A DNA stretch of 64,000 nt from Saprospiraceae bacterium (GTDB taxonomy: Bacteria; Bacteroidota; Bacteroidia; Chitinophagales; Saprospiraceae), in the NCBI GenBank assembly GCA_016711125.1, contig JADJTQ010000010.1, positions 186,001 to 250,000 of the forward strand, given 5' to 3'. The notes beneath the pieces were generated by a model, which was given only the letters and a program-made list of their open reading frames with translations, searched no databases and was not told where the DNA came from. Positions 8,536-17,084 of the stretch are shown here, one piece after another. The position numbers and the translations under genes were made by a program. Numbering within the stretch: position 1 is the first letter of the stretch; each line of letters starts with the position of its first letter.

Positions 8536-9282
8536 TTAGTTCCGCTCCTTCCCCGGGAAAACGTTCTCATCCTCATCCATAGTTTCCAGTAATGCATCTA
8601 AGATTTGACTCACTTCTCCCTCTCTGTTGATCACAATATTCTTGGGGTATACCATAATTCCAAGTTGATTCGCTATTTCACCGCCATTTATCAGATGTTC
8701 ATAATCGAAATCATGATATTTGAAGAATCCTTTCAACTCGTCAATGTCATCCAGACATATTGCCACGAATGTAACCTGTTCCTCATACCTTTCCTTTATT
8801 TGGTTCAGCCGGGGCATTTCCTTCTTGCAAGGAGTGCAGGCTCTAAACCAAAAATTTAGCACCAAAGGTTTGCCATAAAATTCCGATAAATGAATCAACT
8901 GTCCATCCAAATCGGGTAAGACAAAATCTGGAAGGCGATTTCCAATATAACCGAAAACTCCCTCATGTGGAGCATTGAGAGGTAATTCTTCCCCATTTGG
9001 AAGAACACCAACGTAATTGTATTTAAACAAAATTGCGTCCTTACTGATCTGAATAGTGTCGGTGACGTTGACTTTCACAATAGATTTAGAATCCCTAGCC
9101 GCAAATCCATGGTTCAATATTGTATGCTGTTGCTTAAATTCCGATTCCAACAATCTTAATGTACGACCTTCTCGCTGATAGTAGAGTACCGTAGTATCTT
9201 GACAGGAAATGGTCAAAATTAAAAGCAAGTAGATAATATTTCCAAAACCACTATGACTACTTGAATTAGCTGATCCTGTCAT
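8536..9282 (-). CDS. TlpA-family thiol-disulfide reductase lipoprotein
   Basis: The 248-residue protein has a hydrophobic N-terminus ending in a lipobox-like LTISC, a 100-residue unassigned domain, then a thioredoxin/AhpC-TSA-like domain from about residue 125: LPDFVLPDLDGQLIHLSEF, NFWFRACTPCKKEMP (redox CxxC) and the cis-Pro region VYPKNIVINREG. TlpA proteins are membrane-anchored periplasmic oxidoreductases that reduce disulfides, for example in cytochrome c maturation. The gene is a single cassette bounded by the GTTAGCGA/TCGCTAAC pair, with no partner gene. Confidence 0.85.
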   Translation of the reverse strand: MTGSANSSSHSGFGNIIYLLLILTISCQDTTVLYYQREGRTLRLLESEFKQQHTILNHGFAARDSKSIVKVNVTDTIQISKDAILFKYNYVGVLPNGEELPLNAPHEGVFGYIGNRLPDFVLPDLDGQLIHLSEFYGKPLVLNFWFRACTPCKKEMPRLNQIKERYEEQVTFVAICLDDIDELKGFFKYHDFDYEHLINGGEIANQLGIMVYPKNIVINREGEVSQILDALLETMDEDENVFPGKERN

Positions 9283-9302
9283 CTTTTGGTCTGTATTAAT
9301 TG

Positions 9303-9501
9303 TCGCTAACGTTAAAGCATTGGCGATGTGGCGGTATTCCGTGTTCCGTCTGCCCGGTGCCGATGCTGATTAAAGATACAAAAGCTCATTGTCTATTCTG
9401 TTGCTCGGTGCTATTCGTTTGCCGAAACTGAAGCTGATTAGCGAACAAAAGCTGAGTATCTATTCGTCGCCCCCCCTTATTGCCAATGCACTGTTACCTG
9501 C
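9303..9501. repeat. Long attC-like element between the TlpA and DUF3237 cassettes
   Basis: TCGCTAAC-GTT at 9303-9313 and GTTACCTGC at 9493-9501 form the outer borders. Inside, GCATTGGC (9317-9324) pairs exactly with GCCAATGC (9482-9489) about 165 bases away. The interior holds two diverged copies of a sequence with GCTGATTA, AAAGATAC or GCGAACA and AAAGCT (around 9371 and 9434), so it can fold back further. In gene direction this is AAC-stem-loop-stem-GTT, the layout of long (VCR-size) attC sites. No open frame lies in it. Confidence 0.5.
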
Positions 9502-9603
9502 TGTTTGTTCATCAGTTGAGCTATTCACTTGATTTCGTATACATCATACCAAGCTCTGTTATTAGTTTTTGCAATCCCTACGGCTATAATGTGGTTCAGC
9601 CAA

Positions 9604-10013
9604 CTATATTTTTTTAGAAGCGGTTTCATAGAAATTGCATACTCTCCAGTATTTTGTCCCATCCGGATTATCGTATATATAGCCATTATAAGTATTATAA
9701 ATCACTTCTCCATCATCCGTTTCGAGGATTAAGCGTACTTCAAGCCGCATGGTGGAAGAATCTAATCTTATGGCATAATCCCCTCCTGCTGGCAGTACCC
9801 GACCTTTTAACCTTGGACCTTCAAAAGTTCCGCCATTGGCTCGATAAAAAACTCTATCGCCCATAGGTGTTTTCCCAATGTCAATGGTAGTGTCGACTTC
9901 GATATCGATGTTATACAAAAATTCAGATTTTAAACCTTGTTGCTTTAAAGACTGGGCGAAACATAAAAAAGGGACTAAGAATTAACACTAAATTCAAAAT
10001 GACTTTTTTTCAT
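9604..10013 (-). CDS. DUF3237 family secreted protein (start region frame-broken)
   Basis: The DUF3237 core is clear: IGKTPMGDRVFYRANGGTFE, GPRLKGRVLPAGGDYAIR and LETDDGEVIYNTYNGY. As it stands the frame begins at 9918 with no signal peptide. Removing one A from the 7-A run (10004-10010) and one T from the 6-T run (plus strand 9965-9970) extends it upstream to an ATG at 10013. That adds a secretory signal, MKKVILNLVLILSPFLCFAQ, directly joined to SLKQQGLKSEFLYNIDIEVD. The corrected length is 135 residues. Function of the family is not established. Confidence 0.65.
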
Positions 10014-10075
10014 ACTGCTTTTTTGATGTTATTTGAGTTTTACGACATGTTTCCTAGGCTCGATAGAATGAAATA

Positions 10076-10144
10076 GCAGGTAACGGTTCATCTGTACCCG
10101 ATGGCCGACCAACGGAAGGCTAGCGTGGTACAGGATGTTGAACT
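10076..10144. repeat. attC-like hairpin, right border of the DUF3237 cassette
   Basis: GCAGGTAAC at 10076-10084 is the exact complement of GTTACCTGC at 9493-9501, so the pair brackets the DUF3237 gene. Next to it, CTGTACC (10092-10098) pairs with GGTACAG (10127-10133), and the unit ends with GTTGAACT at 10137-10144. This repeats the order AAC, stem, loop, stem, GTT. The GTTGA end is partly complementary to TCAAC at 12481-12485, suggesting that the IS91-type element lies within one further cassette. Confidence 0.5.
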
Positions 10145-10236
10145 AAATCGCCTATCGGCGATGGTCACCTGACTTGAATCTAACAAATAAAATCCATAAC
10201 TCGGAAGAATTAATAACCACAAAAATTTTCTGAGTT

Positions 10237-11137
10237 ATGGAAAAAGAACAAGAGCTACTATCATTGATAGGGCAAAAGTCGAGGTTGAAGGATTTTCAAC
10301 CATGTATGCAAAGTTAGAGCAAAAAGTGGTATTAGGTGGATTATCTGAGTCTACCTTGACCAATTATGGACGCTGTATTGCTCAAATTAGTTTACACTTC
10401 AATTTAGTAGCCATTGAGTTGGAAGAGGAGCAGATCAATGGATATCTATTTAATTTAGCCAAGAATGATCAACCCTCTAAGAGCTATTTCAAGCACACCG
10501 TTTACGGGCTGAGACTACTCTTCCGGATTTACGATAGAGAAGACAAGGCCATCAGGTTGCCGAGTCTGAAGCGAGATGCTCCTTTGCCGGTAGTATTGAG
10601 TATGAAGGAATGTCGTCAATTATTTAAGTCGGGTAAAATGCTGAAGCATCGGATTCTTCTTTGCTTGATCTATTCTGCCGGATTAAGGCAGAAAGAAGTT
10701 CGGAACCTACAACAAAGGGACGTTGATTTTGACCGAATGCAAATCCACATTCGTAAAACCAAGTATCGAAAGGAGCGATACGTTCCTCTTAGTCCGTTGA
10801 TGGCAAAGGACTGAAAAAATATTACAAAGCTTACCATCCTAAAAACTATGTATTCAATGGTAAAGATATGACAAGTCCCTTGTCCGCCAGAGGCGTGCAG
10901 TGGGCAATGAAGGAAGCACTAAAAACAAGTGGCATTCAGAAAGATGCTTGCGTACACACGTTGCGACATAGCTATGCAACTCACTTATTGGAATTTGGGA
11001 TGGATATTGATACGGTCAAATCTCTACTTGGGCATGCTCATTTGACCACCACGATGGTTTACCTTCACGTTGCCAGGATCTCGAAAACGGACCGATTTAG
11101 TCCTTTTGACAGGCTCTACCAAGGCCTACAAGGCTAG
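10237..11137 (+). CDS. Tyrosine recombinase of the IS91-type element (frame broken twice)
   Basis: Rejoined, this is a 300-residue tyrosine recombinase. The N-terminal SAM-like domain contains LSESTLTNYGRC; the catalytic domain shows the first Arg in YSAGLRQKEV, the HxxR box in HTLRHSYATHLL and LGHAHLTTTMVYLH with the nucleophilic Tyr. Two joins are needed: one T in the TTTT run at 10293-10296, linking the ATG at 10237 to MYAKLEQK, and one A in the AAA run at 10805-10807, linking LMAK to GLKKYY. It is directly followed by the transposase. Integron integrases have an extra helix patch that I do not see here. Confidence 0.8.
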
Positions 11138-12264
11138 CAAACATAAGGTAGCAGACATCATTAACCAGCAGTGGTCTCAGATTCAATCAGATACACACTT
11201 TAATTCTTATCAGATTCGAATTCTGGACGCCATTAGAAAATGCCGTACACCGGCCTTAGGTGGATATCTATACCAATGTAGCCATTGTGGTCATGTCCAT
11301 AAGCGATACAACAGCTGTCGCAATCGACACTGCCCTACCTGCCAAAACACACAAAAGAAAAGTGGATCTTGGCAAGGCAAGCTTCATTAATTAATACCAG
11401 ATACTACCATGCCGTATTTACCATCCCTGCTGAATTAAATCAATTTTGTCTTGCATACCCGCGGCAAATGTATTCCATCCTATTCCAGTGTGCCCGGCAA
11501 ACGCTGGATAGTTTCGCGTGGAATCCAAAATACCTGGGAGCACAAATTGGTGTCACCATGGTTCTTCATACTTGGGGCAAAACCTAAGCTTGCACCCTCA
11601 CGTCCACTGCATTGTGCCAGGAGGAGGTCTTACTGCAAAAAATAAATGGAAAGATGCTCAAGGAAATGGCAAGTTTTTGTTTCCTGTCAAAGCCATGAGC
11701 ATCTTGTTTCGTAGCAAATTTATGGCTCAATTCAAAGCCAACATGGACCTGCAGGGGTTGGTCATTCCACCCGAATTTATCTCTAAACTATATCGCCTTA
11801 AATGGGTGGTATTTACCAAGTCAAGCTTTGCCGGACCAAAAGGTGTCATTGAATATTTGGCGAGATACTCATAAAGCAGCCATTAGTAATTATAGGATTA
11901 AGGCTATATCATCTGATAAAATCATCTTTCAGTACAAGGATTATAAACACGGTGGGAGGTCAAAATCTATGGCGCTTCATCCTCAAGAATTCGTCCGTAG
12001 ATTTTCGCTACATCTGTTGCCAAGAGGATTTACCAAAATTAGACACTATGGCATTCTTTCCAGCAAGTACAAGGCAATCGTTTTCCCGGAATCCAAAATG
12101 CCAGTATCCTAAAATTGGATTGGGAGGTTCTCTGGCAACAAAAAGGTCTGGATGTCACTCTCTGCCCCAACTGTAAAAAGCCCACGTTAAAACTCATGGG
12201 AGAAATACCTAAGAGAGGCCCTCCTCAATTAATTAATCCGAGGCACCCATTATTCATAATCTAA
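11070..12264 (+). CDS. IS91-family transposase (multiply frame-broken)
   Basis: Four frames join into one IS91/IS801-like transposase. The N-terminal zinc-binding domain has CSHCGHVHKRYNSCRNRHCP; then come the HUH-type His pair region LHPHVHCIVPGGG, the tyrosine segment GVIEYLARY...HKAAISNYRI, and a C-terminal zinc knuckle LCPNCKKP. Joins: one G near 11362, one G in the GGGG run at 11574-11577, two bases (AC) near 11868 and one A near 12099. These enzymes move DNA by rolling circle. The true start is uncertain; the homologous region begins near HKVADII, around 11136. Confidence 0.75.
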
Positions 12265-12480
12265 TTTGTTTAAGCATGCTTAGACCTGACATCATATTGC
12301 CCAGAACTTCAAAAGTCAATGACAAGAAGGTATCCTTTCGTAATTCCACGCTCTTTATTAATAGCAAGTTCGTTCAAAAAGAATGCAAGGCCATCAGAAA
12401 ACCATTTCTAATCTAGTAGCCTACTAGAAAATCCACGAAATATAATTTGGAATTAGCCTAGTGATAGCGAGCGATCCAGT

Positions 12481-12539
12481 TCAACACAGGATTCAAACTG
12501 GGTCCTACGGACCGCTTGAATCCTTACTTATTGGGCATC
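12481..12539. repeat. attC-like hairpin, left border of the 306-residue protein cassette
   Basis: GGATTCAA (12489-12496) pairs with TTGAATCC (12516-12523), and inside it GGTCC (12501-12505) pairs with GGACC (12509-12513) around a TAC loop. The element ends with TTGGGCATC at 12531-12539, whose complement GATGCCCAA is at 13515-13523 beyond the gene. The layout repeats that of the other cassette borders in this region. Confidence 0.5.
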
Positions 12540-12574
12540 GTAGTCATTCGAAAAGGTAGTATTCAGGTGAATTC

Positions 12575-13495
12575 TCATTTTGAATTTAAATACAGTATCT
12601 GTAAAGTAGTCGATGATTTCATTTTTCTTTTTTTTGACCATTTTGAGAAGGTAGCCGGGTTTATAAAGAAGTTTGATGTGTTTTCGATCACTATTTTGGA
12701 TATCTGGTACTTCAGTAGTGGCCCGTCACCAAAAATTCTCGAATTTATATAGTCGCGTGCCAGAGTGCTTTCCTCTTCAGTGAATGAAAAGATAGCAACT
12801 GAAGAATTTGGAGTTATTGGAAGAATGTTGAGAATTATACGAAGAACGCTATCTCGAAACCGCACATAATCCACCGAGAAAAGTTGACTACAGCCGATAA
12901 TCGGCGTCTGATCATGCAGTTCATACACCTCGTGTGAAATAGTTTTCCATGTCTTTTCGTAATAAACGGTATCGAAAGTGTCCTTGTATAATTGGGTTCT
13001 ATAGGCATTGGCCAATTGTGCAGTCGCAAAGAGTCCCGGCGGTGAGGGTTCACCTTTTGGATAGAGTCCAGCATCAACAAGTTTGAGATAGCTCATTTGA
13101 CTCTGAATGCCGGCTGCTAGGTTTGCATGAAGTTCTTTATATAATGCACGATAAGCTAAAAGGAAAAGATGTTCTTTATCTTGAATGTTGATGGGGTTTT
13201 TGTCAATTTTTTCGAAAATGGAATTATCATGGGTGCTGCAAAGTCCGGTGAAGGTAGAAGCGAGATTTCGGCCAATTCTTTTCCACTTCGAAATCGGTTT
13301 ATGATTCTCGTCTCTTGATATCCCAATTGTTATTACATGCCCATCACTACTAAGAAGTTCGAAGATTGTCGAGTTTTGGAGGGAGTGGGCTTTGATTGCT
13401 GTTTTCTTGCAATCAAGGTTACCGAACAGGCACATATTTGGCTTAGCCGTCATGACACGGTACTGAAATTCAATTAATTCGTTGCTTGTTGTCAT
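12575..13495 (-). CDS. Unknown protein with putative zinc/HNH-like N-terminus
   Basis: I do not recognise this 306-residue protein with certainty. The N-terminus has MCLFGNLDCKKTAIKAHSLQ and, some 60 residues later, TGLCSTHDNSIFE, giving a Cys-Cys-His-Cys-His set spaced like a zinc-bound HNH or treble-clef fold. The central region is helical (LLAYRALYKELHANLAAGIQ). The C-terminal half (VAIFSFTEEESTLARDYINS) is unassigned, and the last 16 residues are Lys/Ser-rich. It is a lone gene between complementary TTGGGCATC borders. A nuclease or defence role is possible but only by analogy. Confidence 0.6.
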   Translation of the reverse strand: MTTSNELIEFQYRVMTAKPNMCLFGNLDCKKTAIKAHSLQNSTIFELLSSDGHVITIGISRDENHKPISKWKRIGRNLASTFTGLCSTHDNSIFEKIDKNPINIQDKEHLFLLAYRALYKELHANLAAGIQSQMSYLKLVDAGLYPKGEPSPPGLFATAQLANAYRTQLYKDTFDTVYYEKTWKTISHEVYELHDQTPIIGCSQLFSVDYVRFRDSVLRIILNILPITPNSSVAIFSFTEEESTLARDYINSRIFGDGPLLKYQISKIVIENTSNFFINPATFSKWSKKRKMKSSTTLQILYLNSK

Positions 13496-13514
13496 CGAGA
13501 AGCTTGTTTTTTAT

Positions 13515-13631
13515 GATGCCCAACATCTGTGTTGCAGTAACTATGTTGCTCCTATACGCTAAAATCAGGATATATCATAACTCTATTCCTGCCATATCAC
13601 TTATGTTGAGCTAAATTATAATTTTTAGAGG
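13515..13631 (-). promoter_or_regulatory. Cassette border plus leader repeat, copy 3
   Basis: GATGCCCAAC (13515-13524) closes the cassette carrying the 306-residue gene. It is followed at 13584-13631 by the third copy of the AT-rich leader: ATTCCTGCCATATCACTTAT, then GAGCTAAATTATAA and TTTTTA. The same order (gene start, border, leader) is seen beside the Mrr gene at 1422-1540. This suggests a fixed leader at the head of short cassette runs; promoter activity is inferred. Confidence 0.4.
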
Positions 13632-13718
13632 AAAGAATCAGGATCTTGCACATGGTCGTGTGATGTCCCACTTGCCCACAATTACTGATCATATATGGGG
13701 CTATCACCCATGGTCCGG

Positions 13719-15190
13719 CTATTTTTTTAGATAAGCAATCAACTTCTCCATATTCAGCATATAAGTCTCCGTGCTTATCCCCCGCACTTTTCTGCGTGGA
13801 TGCCCTATAACATCAGGGTAGTGCGGTATAAGTAAATCTTCGAGCCATGCACCCCGATCATCGAGGGTGGTGATGATTGTCTGAATTTCATTATTGTCAA
13901 TTTCGCCGGTATGTCTGATATCATTGTATCGGACTTATATTCGGCCTGGGCCTGTTCTGACGTCAAAGCCCGAACTCGTTCAAATTCTTTTTTAATCAAC
14001 TGAACATCGATTTTCCCTAGCATGCCATAATGGCCTGGAAAATTGGCTTGCTCATGATCCACCCAATAGCGTCCATTTTGAATGCTGGTGCCTTCCCGGT
14101 GAGCATAAAGCGGCTTGTTGCTCTCCGGTTCATAAAAAGTTGCGTGAGTGAAGTTCTTTGTGGAGTCGGTATTGATCACCGAGCTCTCCAGCCATTGGAT
14201 GGCATCAGGGATGGGTTTGAGATATTTTGGATCACCGGTAATTTTGAAGAATGTCTGGAGGTCTTTAATATTCTGCACGGTTTGTCCGGATGCAACCGAA
14301 GCAGGCTCGTAAGAACGCGCCATAGCCGGCTTTAGCTCCAGTTCATATTGCAATGCCCATCCGGCCTGCGGTGCAGCCAACTGTGAGATGAGATAAAAAT
14401 TCATACCATTTCGCGCAGCTTCTAGATATTTTTCACCGCCAAGTTTTTGATAGACCTCCAGAAGAAGAAAAATATTAGCATGAATTACTTCATCATTAAA
14501 AGTGTAGTAGGCGGTATAGTCCTGCTGGCCGTCGTGACTGTATTGATTTTTGATGGGGTAGCGCTGTGGCCAGGCACCATTGGCATATTGCGCATCGAGG
14601 ATAAAATCCAGGGCTTTCTGCAATGGTTTTTCGTAATTGGCATCCTGCGTGGCAAGATATATGGCAAGCAAGAATCGGGTTGCACTGACGGTAACCTCGT
14701 CATCAAATGTCGCATTACCATAGTAATGGTAATACTCCTCCCAGCCCCAGCATTTTGAGGCGACTTCGTCGTACCATTTTTGAAGCCCACCTGGATCAAA
14801 GTCGATGAGATAATGCCATCCCCCTGAAGAATCCTGTCCCCAAATGAGCGCATCCGCAACCTGATGAGCATACTTTAAGTAATCGGGATCTCCTGTTGCC
14901 TGAAACGCCTCAAGCAGCATCGTACCGACACTGGTGGTGCCCGGAGGTTGAACCCATATTTGCGATTGGCGGGCGGGAACCTCCCCCCATTGTTCAGAGA
15001 GGTCCTCGGAGTATTTCCAGAGAAAACCTCCTCGGGTTGAAACCGTTTTCATCATGAAATCAGTGGCTTTTTTCATGGCCGCTCTAACCTCCTTCTCCGA
15101 TATTTCTTCTTTGACATTAGTACAAGCCAGTGTTGCGAAAAAAATAAGGGATAGAAAGGATGCTACTTTTAATGCGATTGTAGTTTTCAT
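13719..15190 (-). CDS. Pectate lyase, polysaccharide lyase family 10 (3' end frame-broken)
   Basis: A lipoprotein-type signal (from MKTTIALKVASFLSL to LAC) is followed by an (alpha/alpha)-barrel lyase domain with PL10 landmarks: GGFLWKY, GGWHYLIDFDP, YTFNDEVIHANIF and NGAWPQRYP with its conserved Arg. These enzymes cleave polygalacturonate by beta-elimination. The open frame ends at 13805 in unrelated residues. Adding one A near 13920 restores an expected C-terminus (NDIRHTGEIDNNEI, DDRGAWLEDLL) to a stop at 13719, about 490 residues in all. A GTG at 15205 is an alternative start. It is isolated from the large cluster by an IS110 element. Confidence 0.85.
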
Positions 15191-15581
15191 ATTTAAGGTT
15201 GACACTTGACTATTATATCATGAATATCTTTTTGCATATTTCTCTTTTAGATTTTCGAATTCGGTTAATGACAGTTCTAAACCGCATCTTCCCATGTTGA
15301 AATTTGTCATTTCATAAGACCTGAATATTTTGCAACTTTTTCAAACTCATCAGTAGACATCATTAGATATAGTTATTAAGCCCATCAATTCATTGATCTC
15401 CTTCTCCGAGTGTTGTTTCTTAAGTATCGGAATCTATTCTCCTTCTCTCTCTCTCACTTACGCACTCTGAGAAATCAAATTTATCAGAACTGTGACCATC
15501 ATTATTCAGGTGTCTATGTTGCCATTTAAATTTTGGCCAAATTGAAATAAGTACTTAATAAATTCACTTTTTACTGATATA
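15191..15581. other. Gap with no gene
   Basis: About 390 AT-rich bases between the pectate lyase start and the esterase end. A short CT-rich tract lies near 15440-15460. No open frame, hairpin terminator or repeat stands out. Confidence 0.5.
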
Positions 15582-16421
15582 TTATTTCTTAGCCATAATC
15601 TCCTTGCTCAATGCTTCCACTTCTCTCACTAAAAGAGGCATAGCTGGATATGTCATTTGTCCATGATTGGACCCATCTAACTCATAGAGACTTACTTTTT
15701 CATGCCCAGCCACTTTCATCATGCGCATCATATAAGCATTCTCTTCATATCTGCCCAAAAACTCCAGTTCTCTATCACCTGTAATGATTAACATTGGAGG
15801 CGCATCTGCTCTCACATGATAAAGTGGAGCCATCTTGTCGATAACCGGTTGGTTTTCGGGAATCCCCTGTTCCTTACGCATCGTGAAATGCGTAATAGCA
15901 TGTCCAGAAAGTGGAATTAAGCCTGCAATTTGGTTGGCATCAATATCATGAACGGCCAAATATTCTTTATCTAACCCTACCATGTAAGCCAGGTATCCAC
16001 CAGATGACTTCCCGGAAACAAAGATTAGTGATGTATTACCGCCATAATCTTCAATATTTTTAAAAGTCCAGCTTGTTGCAGCGGCGGCATCCTTAATGCA
16101 CTCTATTCCCTGGACATTTGGAGATATACGATATCCCACTCCAATGACTGCAAAGCCACGTTCCTTTAAATATTCAGGAATTTCACGTTTCCCACCTGTT
16201 AAGCCACCTCCGTGGAACCAGATAACCGTTGGAAAATCCTTGATATTAGTAGGATAATAAAAGTCAAATACGCACATTTCTTCCATGTACTTATCGTCCT
16301 TCATTACAGCCTTACTATAGTAAGGAATAGCCGTTTCCGTCTTATATTCAATTGTTCCTTGCGCGAAAACTCCTGTCATTAAGAATGCAAGTGTAATTAC
16401 TCCTAAAATTTTTGTTTTCAT
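15582..16421 (-). CDS. Secreted alpha/beta-hydrolase esterase
   Basis: The 279-residue protein has a Sec signal peptide (LAFLMTGVFAQ) and the BD-FAE/Abhydrolase_3 pattern: VIWFHGGGLTGG (oxyanion HGGG), nucleophile elbow GKSSGGYLAY near residue 147, acidic residue in LIITGDREL and His in DGSNHGQMT. Such enzymes remove acetyl or other acyl groups from polysaccharides or small esters. Its neighbour on the same strand is the PL10 lyase, so deacetylation of pectin is a reasonable guess, though a 390-base gap separates them. Confidence 0.8.
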   Translation of the reverse strand: MKTKILGVITLAFLMTGVFAQGTIEYKTETAIPYYSKAVMKDDKYMEEMCVFDFYYPTNIKDFPTVIWFHGGGLTGGKREIPEYLKERGFAVIGVGYRISPNVQGIECIKDAAAATSWTFKNIEDYGGNTSLIFVSGKSSGGYLAYMVGLDKEYLAVHDIDANQIAGLIPLSGHAITHFTMRKEQGIPENQPVIDKMAPLYHVRADAPPMLIITGDRELEFLGRYEENAYMMRMMKVAGHEKVSLYELDGSNHGQMTYPAMPLLVREVEALSKEIMAKK

Positions 16422-16900
16422 GGTTTACCGTATTAAATGTATTTATGTAGTAACTAAATGCGTGTACCAATAGCCAAGGGGTCTGCGCAATTGCTGACTG
16501 ATGATGCGTTAACGACTCTGCCGTCTCGAGCATTGTAATCTGTATTCCCTTTGTTTTTTTAACATCCTATTCGACAGGTCTGTATTTCTATTTACGTTCA
16601 CATGTGTCCAAAACGTTCTGATTTGGAATAAGTTCTAATTTCACAAATTTGTTTGTTCATTTTTTGCGTGCCCAAAAAACGAACCAAAAAAGGGCACCTT
16701 TCCTAATGTGCTTCGCTCTCGCGCAATGCTTCAGCTCTTAAAACGCTGCTTCTCCAATCCATGGACGGCAGTTTTGGTATTTTCCGCCTCTGCTCCTTTA
16801 GGTTTGTATTTATTAAGATTACATTCATATTATAAATATTCATATTCATAATAGGGGTTTTAGGGGGGATCAATTTATGTTAATTTGTGGATAAGTTGAG
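16422..16900. other. Gap with A-rich hairpin and low-coding sequence
   Basis: No convincing gene. GTGCCC (16668-16673) and GGGCAC (16692-16697) enclose two runs of six A, giving a hairpin with an A-rich loop. The following bases up to about 16800 look like a non-coding repeat; I cannot test whether it recurs elsewhere in the genome. A short minus-strand frame at 16348-16533 overlaps the esterase start and is not believable. Confidence 0.4.
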
Positions 16901-17084
16901 GCAAAGAGTGGCACTTTAGCCGCTGCCGTAGAAGTCATCGATATTCTATGAACCGTTTTAATCCACTCTTTGCTTTTAGGTCAAAGCCAAATAGAAAATT
17001 GGGAGTAAAACCCATTATTAAGGTGTTGGTGTTTGCCTAAGAACTCAACTACTTGTTATTTTCAAATCTATTAAAATTTTCACT
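16901..17084 (+). ncRNA. Candidate IS110 bridge RNA
   Basis: GCAAAGAGTGG (16901-16911) and CCACTCTTTGC (16963-16973) form a perfect 11-bp stem around a 51-base loop, followed by a further 110 non-coding bases to the transposase ATG. In IS110-group elements the left non-coding end is transcribed as a bridge RNA of roughly 180 nt, whose loops pair with target and donor DNA. Size and position fit. The loops cannot be matched to donor or target because the element ends are not defined here. Confidence 0.4.

Larger units (their letters stand above)
10145..12480 (+). mobile_element. IS91-type insertion sequence with tyrosine recombinase
   Basis: The segment carries two plus-strand genes, a tyrosine recombinase and a zinc-ribbon IS91/IS801-type transposase, the pairing known from ISSod25-like members of the IS91 family. 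No terminal inverted repeats are expected in this family and none is clear; the outer limits are the neighbouring attC-like repeats and are approximate. A 9-bp stem, CCATAACTC (10194-10202) facing GAGTTATGG (10232-10240), overlaps the recombinase ATG. Both genes are interrupted by several 1-2 nt shifts. About 215 bases after the transposase hold no gene. Confidence 0.7.

Noticed and set aside
10237..11137. Tyrosine recombinase as an integron integrase serving the attC-like sites
   Set aside because: It is followed directly by an IS91-type transposase as in ISSod25-like elements, and I see no IntI-specific insertion.
12516..12752. Plus-strand 78-residue frame
   Set aside because: It lies opposite the 306-residue gene and begins within an attC-like hairpin.
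16348..16533. Minus-strand 61-residue frame upstream of the esterase
   Set aside because: Overlaps the esterase signal peptide in another frame; no family features.
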